Shown: piece by piece, positions 14,525 through 16,445 of the stretch
Position numbering within the stretch: the stretch's first letter is position 1
Layout: each line of letters begins with the position of its first letter
Assembly: GCA_021812735.1 (NCBI GenBank)
Contig: JAKAMV010000121.1
Coordinates: 1 to 16,445 of the forward strand
DNA from: Chloroflexota bacterium
Lineage (GTDB): Bacteria > Chloroflexota > Limnocylindria > Limnocylindrales > CSP1-4
Length of the DNA stretch: 16,445 nucleotides
Direction: 5' to 3'
The notes under the pieces: model-generated
The model's database searches: none
Seen by the model: the letters and a program-made list of their open reading frames with translations, nothing else
What the model was told of the DNA's origin: nothing
Made by a program: the position numbers and the translations under genes

Positions 14525-14752
14525 CTAGCCGCGGATCAGCGTCAGGCCGCCCGCCCACAGGACCATCAGGCAGCCGATCGCAGCCATCACGCCCAGGAAG
14601 GGCTCGCCGCCCACGAACGACGCCGCCGCGACGCCCGCGAACAGGGCGGCCATGACGAGGGCGATGAACGCAAGGCCGATGCGCTCGATGAGCGGTCGCG
14701 GCCGGCGGTCCAGAGGTCGATCGCCGTCTTCGGGGGCGGAGCGCGGGTCCAT
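14525..14752 (-). CDS. Small two-helix membrane protein, unknown function
   Basis: A 75-residue protein that I do not recognise. A charged cytoplasmic start ([20 protein letters not shown]) is followed by two hydrophobic helices, about 25-46 ([20 protein letters not shown]) and about 53-72 ([20 protein letters not shown]). It starts 23 bases after the PBP stop on the same strand, so it is probably co-transcribed with the PBP gene. A GGAGGG at 14765-14770 is 12 bases from the ATG, longer than ideal. Its position suggests a minor envelope partner, but no motif shows a function. Confidence 0.65.
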   Translation of the reverse strand: MDPRSAPEDGDRPLDRRPRPLIERIGLAFIALVMAALFAGVAAASFVGGEPFLGVMAAIGCLMVLWAGGLTLIRG

Positions 14753-14775
14753 GGCGTCAGGCTACCCTCCCCCGG

Positions 14776-16371
14776 CTACGACGTCCCGTAGAGGGCGAAG
14801 AACTGCTTGAGCAGCGAGCCTGCCAGCGGGGCAGCCCGCTCGCCACCCCGGCCGCCGTGTTCCACGACCACCGCGATCGCCACCTTGGGGTTGTCCACCG
14901 GCGCGAACCCGATGAACCACGAGTTCGGCTCGCCGGTGCCGCCCAGCTGGGCCGTGCCGGACTTCCCCGCGGTAGGGATCCCGGGCACGGCCGCCCCGGT
15001 CGTGAAGAGTCTGCCGAGGTTGCCCTCGACAGCCCGCTCCATCGCCGTCTTGATCGCGGCCGCGTCCTCGGCCGACAGCACACGCCGCCAGGTCTCGGGG
15101 GCGATCGACCGGGCCCCCGTGGCGGCGCCGGTCAGGGCCGTCACCAGCTGGGGCTGCATCAGCCATCCGCCATCCGCCACCGTCGAGGCCACGAGCGCCA
15201 TCTGCAGCGGCGTCACCACGGTCTCGCCCTGGCCGAAGGCGGCCGATGCCAGCTCGGCATCGTCCGCGAACCCGCCTGGCGCGGGGCCGTCGCCGTTGGT
15301 GAGGCGGCTGGCCGACGTCGGCAGGTCGAACGGGATCGGCTGGCCGAAGCCGAGCTTCGCGGCCTCCTCGACAAGCCGCTCGCCGCCGATCGCGATCCCG
15401 GTGAGCGCGTACCAGATGTTGCAGCTGACCTCGGTGGCGCCCGCGAGGTCGAGGGCCGTCCCGTCCGTCTGCGGATGGTGGCCGTCCTTGATGCGGAACC
15501 CGTCGACGAGCAGGCCGGCCGTCTCGTCCGCCGGCTGCTGCGGGTACGTGGTGCTGGGCGTGATGGCCCCGCTGTCGAGCCCGGCGATCGCGGTGACGAT
15601 CTTGAGCACCGAGCCCGGCACGTACTGGCCGAGGGTGGCGCGGGGCAGGAGCGGCATGTTCTTGTCGGACTGGAGCGCGGTCATGGTGGCGGCGGCGGTG
15701 CTCGGGTCGGCGACTGCCGAGGCGTTGAAGGTGGGGGTCGAGGCGAGCGCGAGGACCTGGCCGGTGGCGGGGTCCAGCATCACGACGGCCCCCTTGTCCG
15801 AGCCGAGGCCGGCGACTGCCGCCCGCTGCAGCCGGAGGTCGAGCGACAGCCGGAGGCCCAAGACGCTGCTGGCATTGGGGAACAGCTTCCCCGCGAGGCC
15901 CGACAGCGGGTCTCCCGTCGTGAGCCCGAGAAGCTGCGCGTTGTAGGCGCGCTCGAGGCCGGCGGTCCCGTACTGCTGCGACGCATACCCCACCACCGAG
16001 CTGAGGCTCGGGTCCCGGTACTGCCGGAGCGCCTCGCCGTTCTGGTCGCGGACGCTGCGGGCCAGCCACGACCCATTGCGGTCCACGATCGGGCCCCGCA
16101 GGGTCCGGCGTGCTGCCGCCACCACGGACGGGTTGTCGGGCCGCGTCGACAGCCATTGGGCGTCCACCACCTGCCACCAGCCCGCGCCCGCCGCGAGGAC
16201 GGCGAACGCGACGACCAGCGCCAGGCCGGTCCGGACAACGTTGGCGCCGATCGGGCGGACGGCTCGGGTTGGTCCTGGCAGCGGCGCCCGGGCGTCCACG
16301 GCCTCCACGGGCTCGGTCGGGGCGGGCGTGGGGAGGATCCGGTCGCCGCTGATGGGACTACCCTCGCTCAC
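14776..16371 (-). CDS. pbpA: Class B penicillin-binding protein, D,D-transpeptidase
   Basis: A 531-residue peptidoglycan cross-linking enzyme. Residues 1-45 are a Pro-rich cytoplasmic tail and 46-66 a single membrane anchor. A short non-catalytic region contains RGPIVDRNGSWLA (92-104), typical of PbpA/FtsI-like proteins. The penicillin-binding domain has all three motifs: SxxK at Ser254-Lys257 (PGSVLKI), SxN at Ser316-Asn318 (SCN), and KSGT at 470-473. Its small size matches actinobacterial-type PbpA, usually encoded after an FtsW/RodA gene, which would lie beyond the right edge. I chose GTG 16371 because GGAGGAGG (16377-16384) is 5 bases upstream. The same frame stays open to the window edge, so a longer N-terminus cannot be excluded. 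It probably forms an operon with the small membrane protein downstream. Confidence 0.93.
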   Translation of the reverse strand: MSEGSPISGDRILPTPAPTEPVEAVDARAPLPGPTRAVRPIGANVVRTGLALVVAFAVLAAGAGWWQVVDAQWLSTRPDNPSVVAAARRTLRGPIVDRNGSWLARSVRDQNGEALRQYRDPSLSSVVGYASQQYGTAGLERAYNAQLLGLTTGDPLSGLAGKLFPNASSVLGLRLSLDLRLQRAAVAGLGSDKGAVVMLDPATGQVLALASTPTFNASAVADPSTAAATMTALQSDKNMPLLPRATLGQYVPGSVLKIVTAIAGLDSGAITPSTTYPQQPADETAGLLVDGFRIKDGHHPQTDGTALDLAGATEVSCNIWYALTGIAIGGERLVEEAAKLGFGQPIPFDLPTSASRLTNGDGPAPGGFADDAELASAAFGQGETVVTPLQMALVASTVADGGWLMQPQLVTALTGAATGARSIAPETWRRVLSAEDAAAIKTAMERAVEGNLGRLFTTGAAVPGIPTAGKSGTAQLGGTGEPNSWFIGFAPVDNPKVAIAVVVEHGGRGGERAAPLAGSLLKQFFALYGTS

Positions 16372-16445
16372 AGAGGCCTCCTCCGGGGAACGCTCGCGCC
16401 GCTTGTCCCGCGAGGACTGAGGTGAGACGGCGTCCCCGGAGGTGG

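Noticed and set aside
14319..14558. Upstream extension of the MoxR frame by about 80 codons
   Set aside because: It would run through the perfect inverted repeat and gives no MoxR-like sequence; the ATG at 14318 begins at the normal family N-terminus.

Overview
This is a very GC-rich chromosomal window with strong G/C bias at third codon positions, tight gene packing and many 1-4 base start/stop overlaps. The gene set suggests a GC-rich Terrabacteria-type bacterium: a TPM-domain protein beside PspA, a class V aminotransferase/SerA/histidine-phosphatase serine operon, a MoxR-DUF58-transglutaminase cluster, a class B penicillin-binding protein and RDD proteins. Chloroflexota (Limnocylindria-like) or Actinomycetota fit best. 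No rRNA or marker protein is present, so this placement is inference. I see no prophage, complete insertion sequence, CRISPR array, tRNA or rRNA.

Layout. 2-1989 (+): 3' part of a TPM-domain membrane protein with a Gly-rich tail, then PspA/IM30. 1986-3410 (-): an ArsR repressor, AHSA1/SRPBCC protein and PhnB-like VOC protein operon; a perfect 16-bp palindrome sits on the repressor's start. 3411-3935: a non-coding stretch with a frameshifted relic of a response-regulator receiver domain. 3936-4247 (-): a small unrecognised protein. 4427-5059 (+): an RDD membrane protein with a good terminator. 5104-5426: an intergenic stretch with a long imperfect hairpin. 5427-6089 (-): a VapBC toxin-antitoxin pair with palindromes over the vapB start. 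6178-9772 (+): a three-gene operon that can be read as the whole phosphorylated serine pathway. 9792-14318 (-): moxR, DUF58 and transglutaminase genes. 14319-14524: a gap with a perfect 15-bp inverted repeat. 14525-16371 (-): a small membrane protein and a class B penicillin-binding protein.

How the genes fit together. The right half (9.8-16.4 kb) is an envelope region: peptidoglycan cross-linking by the PBP, and a MoxR/DUF58/transglutaminase system that probably acts on exported or membrane proteins. The left edge (TPM + PspA) also concerns membrane integrity. The middle combines primary metabolism (serine) with two small autoregulated modules (ArsR operon, VapBC), each with a palindrome at the first gene's start codon and no clear Shine-Dalgarno sequence. 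The most interesting points are the serine operon built from non-classical transaminase and phosphatase types, the operator-on-start-codon arrangement of both small modules, and the unexplained inverted repeats at 14415-14454 and 5200-5270. I found no clear undescribed multi-gene system.
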